From: Candidatus Fredericiella danica
GTDB lineage: Bacteria; Chloroflexota; Anaerolineae; Caldilineales; Caldilineaceae
Assembly (NCBI GenBank): GCA_016713335.1
Contig: JADJPH010000021.1
Coordinates: 70,650-134,649, forward strand
Length of the DNA stretch: 64,000 nt
Direction of reading: 5' to 3'
Numbering within the stretch: position 1 is the first letter of the stretch; every line of letters begins with the position of its first letter. Made by a program: the position numbers and the translations under genes. The notes beneath the pieces were generated by a model. The model was not told the origin of the DNA, did no database searches, and saw nothing but the letters and a program-made list of their open reading frames with translations. Positions 9,533-19,796 of the stretch are shown here, piece by piece.

Positions 9533-12086
9533 CTACGGAGCAGTTGGAGACAACGAGCAGGCAGGCGGCACGGGTGCTGATGATTCGCAAACCAGCGTAA
9601 GTTCAGAATTCACAGTTGCCTCAAGACGATCGATTTCGGTTTCGTCGTCGCCGGGATTCGATGCTTGCAATGCCTTTCGATCCTCTTTGGAGATTGCCAT
9701 GGCAGCGCGGGCGCTCTCACATGCGCCGCGAGCAATGTGGGTTCGCGCCTGCCACAGCGAAAAGATCACTTTTCGATCTAACTCCGGGCTCATCTGGGCC
9801 TCACGGAATGCGTCTGCCGCCTGCGTGAGCGAGTCCGGCGCACCGCTCCCAATGGATCAGACCAAGCCCGCCATAGGCATTCGCCGCCAAATAGGCAACA
9901 CGCTGTCGATCTAGTTCGTTGGCTCGACCGCGGTAGTCAGCAATTACTGCACTAAAGCGAGTCTCGGCCGCTGAGACCAATGTCGGCGATAGCTGCTGCG
10001 CCAGGGCGAGACAGTAATAGGCATTGGCTCCATTAAAGTCGCCTTGATTGGGATCTCAGCAAGCGCTGCTCCTCCCAATAGTCGGCTCGCCGCGTAGCCA
10101 TCAATCGCTTGTTTCACCCCGGCAACATTAATGGTTTCGGCGCTGCAGTCGTTGCCGCGCGATAAGCCGTAGCCAACTCTGTGCCTTTCCCAGCGCCGCC
10201 CGTGCATATGTGGGATCAAGCGCCAGCGCCTGATCGGCCAAAGCCGCTGCTTCAGGCAATGCATGCTGTTCATTTGCGACATTCGCCAAGTACAGATTCA
10301 GGAGCTTGTTCCGCTGCGAGTTTGGAACGCCACCGTTAAGTGCCTGGCTGAGGTGGCTGGCGGCGTCGGTGTATCTTCCCAGTCGGAAATACCCTAAACC
10401 AACGGCCAATTGCACCCAACTTGTCGCCTGTTTTGCCACGTCCTCAGTCAGCAAAGCAGCGGCAGCCGTATTGTTGCGGATGTCGTCGGAGACGGGGATG
10501 GGGTCTCCCAACAGTTCATAACCGGTGGCCTCATCGCCGCCAGGAAACCGCTGTGGCCTGATGTAGATTTCTGGCAACATCGTCGTCACGCCGGATGCGT
10601 AGTTGAGCCGCCCAAAGAGCAATACATCCGCGTTGGCGGCGTCTGCCGCTGCTGCGGCGTTACGCATCCGTTCATTGGCGCTTTCGCCGTCGATCTCGCT
10701 CAGTTTGTCAGGACCCCGGACCTGAATATCAAAGCTCGGCGAGCGAAGCGGTTCGATGCTCTGTTCTATTTGTGAATAGAGGTTGGTTGCCATCAAACGG
10801 GCGCGCGATCTGCTCCTGGTTCGGTGAAAGCCGCAACACCGATATTAAAGCTACCGGTCATTGGCTGTGGTGCTGCCCGTTCCTGAAACCAGATGATGGC
10901 CTGGTAAATGCCCAACAACGTGGCAACAAGTCCTAACATCCAGACTACAGCCTGCCCTAATTTTCGGCCGTATTCCCAAGGTTTTTGCGGTGCTATTGTG
11001 CCAGACTCCACACCTGGCTTCAGCAGTGCGCTATCGCCGGTGCGTAAATAACAGACGGGTACGGCGACGGCTGCCTGATTGTCTGATTCGTCGATCAGCC
11101 GGCGGGCGTCGAGCAATGCCGCGTCAACGCTCCGCCCATCGGCAAGTGCTGCGTAAAAATCCTCACCAAAACGGTGCGCCATGCGGTCAGTGACTGCGAC
11201 CTGCATACCGATCACTGCGGGAATTCCGATTGATAATAGCGCAGGGGCAAACCCCTGCGCGAGTCCTCCGGCCGGGGTTGATGCAGTTGCACAGGCATTC
11301 AGAAAGACCAGCCGCAATTGACTGCCGTTGAGTATGGTCGCGAATTCACCAGGCGTCACCAGCGTCGCGCCGCCCTGTTCACCGCGAAAAACCAGATAGG
11401 GTACGGCGTCCTGGGTGCTGTGCGAACCATGACCAACGAATTGCACGATGTGATATGGCTGGTCACGAATTGCTGCTTCCCGGAGCGTATCTTGCAGCAG
11501 ACGGAGTGTTGCATGAGGCAGGACTGCAAGGGTGATTTGTCCTGTCATCACGAGGCGAGGAGATCGAATTTCTTGTGCTCCGGCATCCCATTGACTCTCA
11601 ATGGGCGGCAATTCTTCGACGTCGGGTTGCACGATCAAGACCCGCACAGGTGGTGCAACCTGCATCTCATAGGTGCTTGACGTAAGCGGGATGTCGCGTA
11701 CCAGCGAGATACCCCGCACCACAAAGCGACTACTCTCGGATCGTGAAAACTCCCAGGGATTCCGCGGTGTAGGCGCCGTCGCAAAACAGGCGCAGTCGCA
11801 CCACAGATTCGGGATCTGATCGCGCTCGCCGATACAAGTCGCGGATCGGGGCTGTAAATAGTCTCTCGAAGAGCGTCGCACCAAATGCCCGCGCATTCGG
11901 GTCATCCGCGCGTCCGGATTCCATCCAAGTTCGCGCCGCCGCAAGTTGGTCTTCATTGAGTTGGAGCGAAAACTGCGCGACCTGGGTCAGATTTTCGGAC
12001 GGCAGGCGCGCCGTCACAGTGAAGGTTTGCGTATTGCCGGCGTAACTAAGATATAGTTGGAGCTCGAGGTTTTTCGGAGAAGCCAT
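9533..12086 (-). CDS. CHAT-domain (caspase-like) protease with TM helix and TPR region (several frame breaks)
   Basis: One long gene reconstructed across about five indels (near 11760, 10800, 10160, 10040 and 9845). Order: an N-terminal CHAT pro-region from ATG 12086; the linker with PWEFSRS; the CHAT protease with the His motif FVGHGSH and the Cys motif LNACATAS, followed by IPAVIGMQ; one TM helix (VVWMLGLVATLLGIYQAIIW); a domain starting FNIGVAAFTEPGADRARLMA that resembles the nucleotide- or ligand-binding-like part of some TPR proteins; then TPR repeats (YFRLGRYTDAASHLSQAL, ALALDPTYARAALGKAQ) to the stop at 9533. The catalytic His-Cys dyad is intact, so an active clan CD peptidase is expected. 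The protease and TPR parts would sit on opposite membrane faces. It heads the cassette with the lipoprotein, the unknown protein and the metallopeptidase. Confidence 0.75.
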
Positions 12087-12566
12087 GTGCCCGCTTGCGC
12101 TCGAAGACAGCCTTGATGGTCAAAAGCGTGTGCAGAATGACGTTTGCCATTCTATCAGGGGGTGATGCTCATGCAACACGCCGTTTTCGGGCGCGCGGCC
12201 GCAAGCAGCCAGCCGCACTGGCAATCAGGGTCGGGATTAGTGGGATAGATGGGTCTGGGGTAGGGGGGGCACGAGCAGCGCCAGGGACGGGCGGTAGCGG
12301 GGACGGCCCCGACACCACGGGGCGGCGGGCAAAGACGGCTAGGCGGGGCTACATTTGATGGAGCAGTTGGGGCTTGTGAACTGGAGCACCAGGGCGCGCC
12401 TGGCGTTCCTCTTATTTTAGTTTTGACTATATTTTTTTTTAGCTAATATGTCACAAATTTCTTGGGACAAATGGCACTGTTGCGGATGAACGGATTGGGG
12501 GATGATGGATGCAGGCCTGGATATCGAGGATCCTGATTTCAGTTCTGGGCGATTGAGAGTTGAGCC
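12087..12566. other. 480-base intergenic region between divergent CHAT and iron genes
   Basis: No gene is supported. A G-rich stretch lies at about 12245-12350, with several runs of three to seven G on the plus strand. An AT-rich stretch follows at 12410-12470 with a TTGACT box at 12423-12428 and TAATAT at 12444-12449. The spacing is only 15, so this is a weak promoter candidate for the iron operon. A perfect TTAGCTAA palindrome at 12439-12446 overlaps it and could be a DtxR-type half-site, but it does not match the full DtxR consensus. Confidence 0.4.
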
Positions 12567-13589
12567 ATGCATTCGTCACTATGGATTGTGTTGATTGCCG
12601 GACTCGCCGGTGTCGCGTTCTGGCCGCATTGGGGCTATTCTGGCGTTGGCGAAAAGCACAGACGGGCAGCAGCCAGATTCAGATCGAGGATGTCCTAAAA
12701 CATCTATACACCTGCGAGATTGAGACGCGCCCCCCTACCTTGCAAAGCATTGCGGGTCGCCTACAGATCTCCGAAGATCAGGCTGCACTGGTGCTGCAGG
12801 CTGCGCTGGCGCATGGTCTGGTGCAAATGACAAATGAGCAACTCCAACTCACCCCCGACGGCCGTGCATATGCCCTCCATATCCTGCGCGCCCATCGCCT
12901 CTGGGAACGCTATCTGGCCGACGAAACGGGATACACCGAGACGAAGTGGCACGCGAAGGCCGAACAATACGAACATCTGCTGACACCGGATGCGACCGAA
13001 ATCCTGGCCAGTCGTTTGGGTCATCCACTGACCGATCCCCATGGCGATCCGATTCCAAGCGCATCGGGCGATTTGCCTGACCGCCGTGGTCAGGTGCTCA
13101 CTGCGTTGGCGCCTGGTCATGATGCCCGTATCGTGCATATAGAGGATGAGCCTGCCGCAATCTATGCCCAACTGGTTGCCGAGGGCTTCTATCCAGGGAT
13201 GTTCGTTAAAGTGCTCGAACAATCGCAACTGCGCAGTAACGTGTGGGCGGATAATGATGAACACGTGCTGGCGCCGATCGTGGCCGCCGCCATCACAGTT
13301 GAACCGGTTACACAATTCTTGCCCGCAATCCCCGGCGCCGCATCGTTGGCCGACCTGAAGCCACCGGCGAGTGGACGCGTCCTGGGTATCTCCCCCGTTG
13401 CGCCGCGCCGAGCGCCGGCGCTTTCTGGATCTTGGCATCCTGCCCGGAACACCGGTCACTGCTGAACTGGTCAGCCCCAGCGGGGATCCGACGGCGTTCC
13501 GGATCCGCGATACGCTCATTGCCTTACGCCGTGAGCAGGCCGGCTTGATCCTGATCGAACCGCTACCGGCGCAGCACGCCAGCCAGTGA
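12567..13589 (+). CDS. membrane-anchored DtxR/MntR-family regulator with FeoA domain (two frame breaks)
   Basis: True start proposed at ATG 12567, in a frame that encodes a TM helix (MHSSLWIVLIAGLAGVAFWP). Inserting one G in the G run at 12631-12634 joins it to the main frame. The main part is a DtxR-like winged helix (about residues 40-95, PTLQSIAGRLQISEDQAALV), then the dimerisation/metal region (RAHRLWERYLADETGYTETK, HPLTDPHGDPIP), then a first FeoA-like segment (EGFYPGMFVKVLEQ). Removing one C in the C run near 13395 continues into a second FeoA/SH3-like domain (RRFLDLGILPGTPVTAELV, stop 13589). It is probably an iron- or manganese-responsive regulator of the feoB gene 22 bases downstream. 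Membrane attachment of a DtxR protein is unusual but appears consistent with relatives in this phylum. Confidence 0.75.
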
Positions 13590-13611
13590 CGAGCAGAAGG
13601 AAGTTTGCAAC

Positions 13612-15772
13612 ATGAAAGAACAAAAAGCGCCGCTTACGGCCACCGGTTGTGAAGCGTGTCCGGTCCATAACCAACGCCAGCACACGGGCAATTGGCCCGG
13701 CAAGACCGTCACCCGCGCCGAAGGTGGTTTTGAGTATGGCGACCGGCGTTACAAATTGATTGACTTGCCCGGCACCTATTCGCTGCTGGCAACGAGCCTG
13801 GATGAAGAGGTGGCGAGACTTTATCTTGTTTGGCCAACCGGACGTCACGCTCGTCGTCGTCGATGCCAGCCGTCTGGAACGCAATCTGAACCTGGTGCTG
13901 CAGGTGCTGGAGATCACCGACCGCGTCGTCGTCTGCCTGAATCTGATGGATGAGGCGCGTCGCCAGCACCTCGTGATTGACGAGCGCCATCTGGCCCGTC
14001 GATTGGGCGTTCCGGTGGTCGCAACTTCCGCCCGCTACAAACAGGGTTTCGACGAACTGCTGCAGTCCGTAAGCGACGTGGCGAGTGGGAAGATTCATGG
14101 CAACCCCTATCGCAAACGCCATGAACTGAGCCAGGTGAAAGATGCCGGCGACGAAATCGAAAGTCAACTTCACAGCCTATTCCCGGCACTGCCGAATGCA
14201 CACTGGGTTGCCCTGCGTCTGCTTGACGGTGATGAACGGATTATTCAGGCACTGGCGCAAGGCGAATTGGGTGACCTGGCGCGCACCGCGCCGAACCAGA
14301 ACGGGGCCAATCTGGAGCTCCAGCGCGAACAGGCTGCGCAGGTCAAGGAGATCGACCCCAGGATACAGGAGTTGATCAACCATGCGGCTCGGTTACGGTT
14401 GCAGGTTGGGGACTTTCACGATCAACTGATGGAAGCGACTTTCGCCGAAGCCGCGGATATCGCGGCCAGTGTGGTTTCGAGTCCGGACCAGCAGGCGCGC
14501 GATAGCCTCGAACGTAAGATCGATCGGCTTGTGACCAGCCGTGTCTGGGGTTTTCCGCTGATGATTGCACTGTTCGCCCTTGTTTTCTGGATCACCATTG
14601 TCGGCGCCAACTATCCGTCGGCGATTCTCGCGGAAATCCTATTGGGTCGGATTTTTCCTGCACTGCATGTGTTGGCCAATGCCTTGCATGTGCCGGCCTG
14701 GCTCAGCGGACTGCTGTTGAATGGTGTGTACCTGGCGACCGCCTGGGTAGTTGCAGTGATGCTCCCCCCCATGGCCATCTTTTTTCCGCTCTTCACGCTT
14801 CTAGAGGACTTTGGTTATTTGCCACGCGTCGCCTTCAATCTCGACAATATCTTCAAGAAATCGGGCGCACATGGTAAGCAATCCTTGAGTATGATGATGG
14901 GCTTTGGCTGCAACGCCGCCGGCATGGTCGCAACTCGCGTGATCGACAGCCCGCGCGAACGGCTGATCGCCATGATCACGAACAACTTCGCACTGTGCAA
15001 TGGGCGCTGGCCAACTCAGATCCTGCTTGCATCAATTTTTATTGGCGCCCTGGTGCCGGCATCGCTTGCCGGCGCGGTGTCGGCGTTATCCGTCGTTGGC
15101 GTTGCCGTGCTGGGTGTGCTGCTGACCTTTGCCCTGTCATGGGCCCTCTCACGCACGGTGCTACAAGGTGAGGTCTCCACCTTTAGTTTGGAACTTCCAC
15201 CCTATCGCCCACCGCGGGTCTGGCATACCATCTACACTTCGTTTATTGATCGCACCCTGTTCGTGCTGTGGCGTGCAGTCGTTTTTGCCGCGCCCGCGGG
15301 CGCGGTCATCTGGCTCATCGCAAATATTCAGGTCGGCGGGATCAGCCTTGCCGAGTATATGGTCGACTGGTTGAATCCGCTTGGCGTGCTGATGGGTCTC
15401 AACGGCATCATTCTGGTGGCCTATATCGTGGCGATTCCCGCCAATGAGATTGTGATTCCAACCATCTTGATGCTCACCGTGCTCGTCAGTGGTATGAGCG
15501 GGATGGGCGAAGGCGCAGGCGTCATGTTCAAACTTGACTCGAACGCCGCGACCATGACCATTCTCAGCGCCGGAGGTTGGACTCTGCTCACGGCGGTGAA
15601 TGTGATGCTCTTTAGCCTGATCCACAATCCGTGCAGCACGACACTCTTCACCATGTACCAGGAGTCAGGTAGCCGAAAGTGGACCGCGGTGGCGGCGCTG
15701 CTGCCGCTTGCCATGGGTTTCGTCGTCACCGTTTTCGTCGCACAGGTCTGGCGCCTTTTTGTGCCCGCGTGA
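13612..15772 (+). CDS. feoB: FeoB ferrous iron transporter (G1/P-loop missing, one frame break)
   Basis: ATG 13612. The N-terminus has a Cys-rich start (CEACPVHN), then jumps directly to RQHTGNWPGKTV (G2 region) and DLPGTYSLLA (G3). G4 is NLMD and G5 is SARYKQGF. The GxxxxGK(S/T) P-loop that should precede HTGNWPGKT is absent, and the deletion is in frame. A 2-base CG loss near 13815 shifts the frame into the rest of the gene. The membrane part is full: Gate motifs (MMMGFGCNAAGMVATRVI, AIPANEIVIPTILML) and about ten TM helices to stop 15772. It imports Fe2+ through the cytoplasmic membrane using GTP. Without a P-loop it could not bind GTP normally, so an assembly deletion is a serious alternative. 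Confidence 0.9.
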
Positions 15773-15885
15773 GCGGATCCTATCCGCCCCCGACTTCCAG
15801 CCAGAAAACATCCGGGGCGATCTCCTGACACCCGGCAGTTTTGGCGGCGTCCCGCCGTGGGAACATGACGTTCACTCCTTCACCG

Positions 15886-16317
15886 TCAGCTTCTCTGCTC
15901 GATGGCCTCGATGCTGGCGCGCATGCCAGCGGGCAGCGAGACCTTCTTGCCAAGCTGATAGTCATAGGAGACGATTACGCTGTCCCCTTCGGCGGCGATC
16001 CGTTGATGGCGCGTGCTCACGATCCGAAACACCACCGTAAAGCGGTCGTCGCCGACTTCGCTGACGCGGACGCCGACGCGCACTGTATCCGGATAGGTGA
16101 GTGGAAACTTGTAACGGCATTGGATCGACGCGAGAATGGGGCCGACACCGCTGGTTTGCAACGCGTCGCTCAGCCCCGCCTGTTCAAGGTAGGCGACGCG
16201 TGCACTCTCGGCGTAGCGCAGGTAGACGATGTTGTTCACATGCTGGAACGCGTCCATCTCGCCCCAGGCGACGGGGATTTCCAGAATCACAGGATAACCG
16301 GCCAGCAGATCATGCAT
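15886..16317 (-). CDS. acyl-CoA thioesterase, hotdog fold (4HBT/YbgC type)
   Basis: 143 residues. The motif WGEMDAFQHVNNIVYLRYAE near residue 18 is the 4-hydroxybenzoyl-CoA thioesterase/YbgC active-site region, with the catalytic Asp and the HVNN helix. A second strand region, YKFPLTYPDTVRVGVRV, supports the hotdog fold. It hydrolyses acyl-CoA thioesters in the cytoplasm; the acyl group is unknown. It converges with feoB (113-base gap) and lies downstream of the hybrid kinase but is separated by 80 bases, so operon membership is possible. Confidence 0.85.
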   Translation of the reverse strand: MHDLLAGYPVILEIPVAWGEMDAFQHVNNIVYLRYAESARVAYLEQAGLSDALQTSGVGPILASIQCRYKFPLTYPDTVRVGVRVSEVGDDRFTVVFRIVSTRHQRIAAEGDSVIVSYDYQLGKKVSLPAGMRASIEAIEQRS

Positions 16318-16397
16318 TTTGAATCCTTAAAACTGTCCTTGCCAGTCTGCGCAGATGGACCTCAGCCACCAGTCGAGACCTCGGTCGCCGGCGCTTC

Positions 16398-18784
16398 CTA
16401 CGGTGAAGCCGCCAGCAGCGACTTGATCAGCCCGCCCAACTCGGCCAGCACCAGCGGTTTGCTCATGTAGTGCGAGGCGCCTGCCTGCAGGCAACGTTCG
16501 CGGTCACCCGTCATGGCAAGCGCCGTCACCGCGACAATTGGCGTGACCGCAAAATGGGGGTCACGGCGTAGCTGCTGGATGACTTCGAGCCCATTCATTT
16601 CTGGTAACTGCATATCCATCAAGATCAGGTCGGGGGGTTCTGCTTGTGCGTACGCCAGCCCAGCCGGCCCAGTGCGCGCAGTGATTACTCGATAGGCAAG
16701 CCGCTCCAGAAATTCGCTGACCACGGTAACCATCATTTCATCGTCTTCGACAAGCAGCACGGTCGCGCCTGGTCCCGGAGCGGCCAACGCGGCAAGATCA
16801 AGCGCATCGACACTGCTGGACTGGCCAGAAGGGCCACGAATGAACTCAACCTCGATCATCGGCAGAGTAATCGTAAAGCGACTGCCTTGACCAGGAAGGC
16901 CCGCGCTTTCGACACACACGGAGCCGCCGTGCTGTTCTGCCAGCCGTTTGACCAGCGCAAGACCCAACCCGGTGCCTTCGGTTGCCAGGTTTGACTCAAG
17001 TTGGGTAAAGGGCCGGAACAGGTGTTGTTGATTTTCAGTCGAGATTCCAGGGCCGGTGTCCAGCACGGCGAAGTTGATCGTGCCCTGTGCCGAGTCTGCG
17101 TTCACCTTCAATTGCACCTGGCCGTCTTCCGGCGTGAATTTTACCGCATTGCCAAGTAGGTTCACCAACATCTGCTTAAGCCGGCGGCCATCGGCAAAAA
17201 CCGAAGCCGGTGCATCCGTGTTGTCAAAGGTGACCTGAATCCGTTTCTTGGCAGCAATTTCCTTTACAAATATCAGGCTTGCCAGGCAGACATCCCTAAC
17301 AACAATGTGCTCCCGATGCAACGGCAGGCCGCCGGCCTCAAATCTAGACAAATCGAGCAGGTCGTTGATCAAAGCCAGCAAATGGCGGCCGCTGGCGTCA
17401 ATATTGCTCAGCGCCTTGGCCTGGCGTTCGTTTAGTGGCCCGAACACGTCATTGATTAAGGTCTCGGCAAAGGTCAGGATCCCGTTCAGGGGCGTGCGTA
17501 ATTCGTGGCTCACATTGGCGAGGAACTCATCCTTGACGCGCATTGCTCGCGCCAACTCGGCGTTGGCCAGGCGCAGCGCGTTCTCCATCTGCTTGCGCTC
17601 TGTGATGTTGTGTAGCGTTACCCGACTGAGAATAGGGCCGCCGCCAGGATCTGGTTCCATGACCGCGGACATCAGCGTATCCATCACGCTGCCATCCTTA
17701 CGGCGTAGCCGCATCTCGAGATTTTCGAAGTGTCCCGCGGAAACGTATTGAGGCACCAACTCGACCATCCTGACATAGGATGCTGGCTCGAATACGAAGT
17801 CCGTAGACTTGCCGATCAATTCCTCCCTGCTGTAACCAGCGCGCGCAGTGTGAGGTTGCAATCTCGAATCAGCTGATCTGCTGGATAACCCGACAAGTAC
17901 ATGTCGGGCGAGTGGTCGTAGAGGTCACGGTACTTGAGCTCGCTTGCGTGAGTTGCCGCCTCGGCGCGGAAGCGAGCGGTGACGTCACGTGCGATCGATG
18001 CGAACCCCGTTAACACGCCATCGCCACCATGCACCGGTCCCAACGTGATCGCCAGCACGATGTGTTCACCTACCGGCTTTTGCCACTCAAGATCAGGGAG
18101 TTGAACGGTTTCACTGTGCCGTAGCCGCTCGAGGATCGACTGCAGATCGGTTGTCTGATCTGCCGCCAGCCAGGGCAGAAAATTCGTGCCGATCACTTCG
18201 TCTGCAGTGCGGCCATAGATCAGCTCGGCGGTGCGATTCCAACTGGTGATCTTCCCATCGAGATCAACGCTGAATATGGCATCCTTGGACGAATCGACAA
18301 TCGCCGCCAGAATCGCACGCGCCTGCTCACGCTGGTGCTGGACGCTGTTATTCTCGTGTAGCATCAGCAGGCGCACAGGGCCTTCGTCTGCGAGGCGTGT
18401 GACCAGCGTCGTAAACCAGCGCGCTTGCTGGGGGGCATCGCACGCATATTCAAAGGTAAACTCACGGCGCCGGCCACCGATCACGTCGCGCATGCCTTCG
18501 GCCACTGCCGCAGCCTGCGCCGCTTCAGGGCCGGTGACGGCAGCACAGACTGCGAGGTAGTTGGCGCCCTCGCACACGTTGGTGCGGAGGGGGCCGTTCT
18601 CTTCACTGAATTTGCGCCAGGCGCGGTTGACCGCCAGGATGGCGCCGGTCTCGTCCAAGATTGCAATGTGGGCGGGCAGCGCGTCAAAGGCCGCGATCAG
18701 ATCACGTTCCACTGCGGAACGCTCACTGGACCGTGCGGAAGCATCAGCCGCTGCGCTGCTTCCTGACTCGCTACTTGACGGCAT
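16398..18784 (-). CDS. PAS-domain hybrid histidine kinase with C-terminal receiver (one frame break)
   Basis: ATG 18784 is chosen because GGAG lies 8 bases upstream; an in-frame GTG at 18838 is less likely. Order: a first PAS-like region (AFDALPAHIAILDETGAILA), a second PAS (IFSVDLDGKITSWNRTAELI), a third PAS that crosses the break at 17836 (one G lost in a G run; LTLRA joins GYSREELIGKS), HisKA with the phosphoacceptor in NVSHELRTPLNGI, HATPase with the N box (NLLGNAVKFTPEDG) and G boxes (DTGPGIS, GTGLGLALVK), and a receiver with VEDDE and the phospho-Asp in LILMDMQLPEMNG. There is no TM helix, so it is probably a cytosolic sensor. No cognate output gene is adjacent. Confidence 0.88.
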
Positions 18785-18892
18785 TGTGAAGGCTCCATTT
18801 TCCTGCACAGCCGGCGTGCGCAGTTCCAGATAATGCACTGATGCCGGTTAATCTAGGCTATACCTAATGTGAGGCCCGGCGTATACTGAGTG

Positions 18893-19759
18893 CTAAGGGC
18901 GCAGCACGTTGATAACGCGCTGCAGTGCATCGATGTGCTCCTGCGGCGACCTGAAACCCGCCCGCATGGTGTTGACACACAGGTGCGTCGCGCCAAGGTT
19001 ACGCCAGCCGTCCGCCGTTTGGGTCCACGTTGCAGGGGACTCATCCGCGATCGCAAGATGCCCCTCCATCCCGTACTGCGCCGGGGTGCGCCCAGCTTCC
19101 CGCAGATATTTGTGCAGTTGATCGACCAGGCTCTGCGCCTGTGCGCCGGGCTTGCCCAACGGTATCCAGCCGTCCCCTACCTGTGCGGCGCGCCTGAGCG
19201 CAGCATCAGCGTGCCCGCCGAACCAAATCGGAATTGGGCGTTGCACCGGAAGCGGATTGATGCCGGCAGCGTCGATGTGGTGCCAGCGACCGTTGAACGT
19301 GACAACCGGCTCCGTCCACAACGCCCGCAATACCTGAATCTGTTCGTCGAGCCGCGCCCCACGCGTCCCAAAATCTTCGTTGAGCGCATCGTACTCTACA
19401 GTGTTCCAGCCCACGCCCACCCCAAGCCGTAGCCGGCCGCCGCTGAACAGATCGATCTGAGCCGCCTGCTTGGCCACGAGCGCCGTCTGCCGCTGCGGCA
19501 GCACTAACACGCCGGTGACCAGTTCAATTTGCGTGGTCAATGCAGCAAGATAGGCGTAGAGCACAAACACTTCATGGAAAGGCGTATCGCTCGTATAGGG
19601 TCCGCGCCAGTCCGGACGGGTGCGCGTATCCGCCCCCAACACGTGGTCATAGACCAGCAAGTGGTCATAGCCCATGCCCTCCACGGCCTGCGCATAATCG
19701 CGAATTGCGATGGGGTCATTGCCAATTTCGGTTTGGGGAAATACTGCTCCAAGTTTCAT
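18893..19759 (-). CDS. LLM-class (luciferase-like) F420-dependent oxidoreductase
   Basis: 288 residues. The TIM-barrel pattern of the luciferase-like family is clear: GAVFPQTEIG at the N-terminus, GYDHLLVYDHVLG, and LSTYQ-like barrel strands ending in GGRLRLGVGVGWNTVEYDALN. A C-terminal segment has IPIWFGGHADAALRRAAQVGDGWIP when read piecewise. Such enzymes bind F420 or FMN and oxidise or reduce small substrates; which one cannot be told. It starts 38 bases from the nucleotidyltransferase gene in the same direction, so they may be co-transcribed. Confidence 0.82.
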   Translation of the reverse strand: MKLGAVFPQTEIGNDPIAIRDYAQAVEGMGYDHLLVYDHVLGADTRTRPDWRGPYTSDTPFHEVFVLYAYLAALTTQIELVTGVLVLPQRQTALVAKQAAQIDLFSGGRLRLGVGVGWNTVEYDALNEDFGTRGARLDEQIQVLRALWTEPVVTFNGRWHHIDAAGINPLPVQRPIPIWFGGHADAALRRAAQVGDGWIPLGKPGAQAQSLVDQLHKYLREAGRTPAQYGMEGHLAIADESPATWTQTADGWRNLGATHLCVNTMRAGFRSPQEHIDALQRVINVLRP

Positions 19760-19796
19760 CAGCGGGAATCCATTCGCTTATGGGCGTGTGCACCGA

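Noticed and set aside
12245..12350. G-quadruplex regulatory element
   Set aside because: G runs are irregular and the stretch could be a low-complexity remnant; evidence is too weak to list.
16398..18838. Two separate genes (PAS protein and hybrid kinase)
   Set aside because: One G in a G run joins them through a continuous third PAS domain, so one gene is more plausible.
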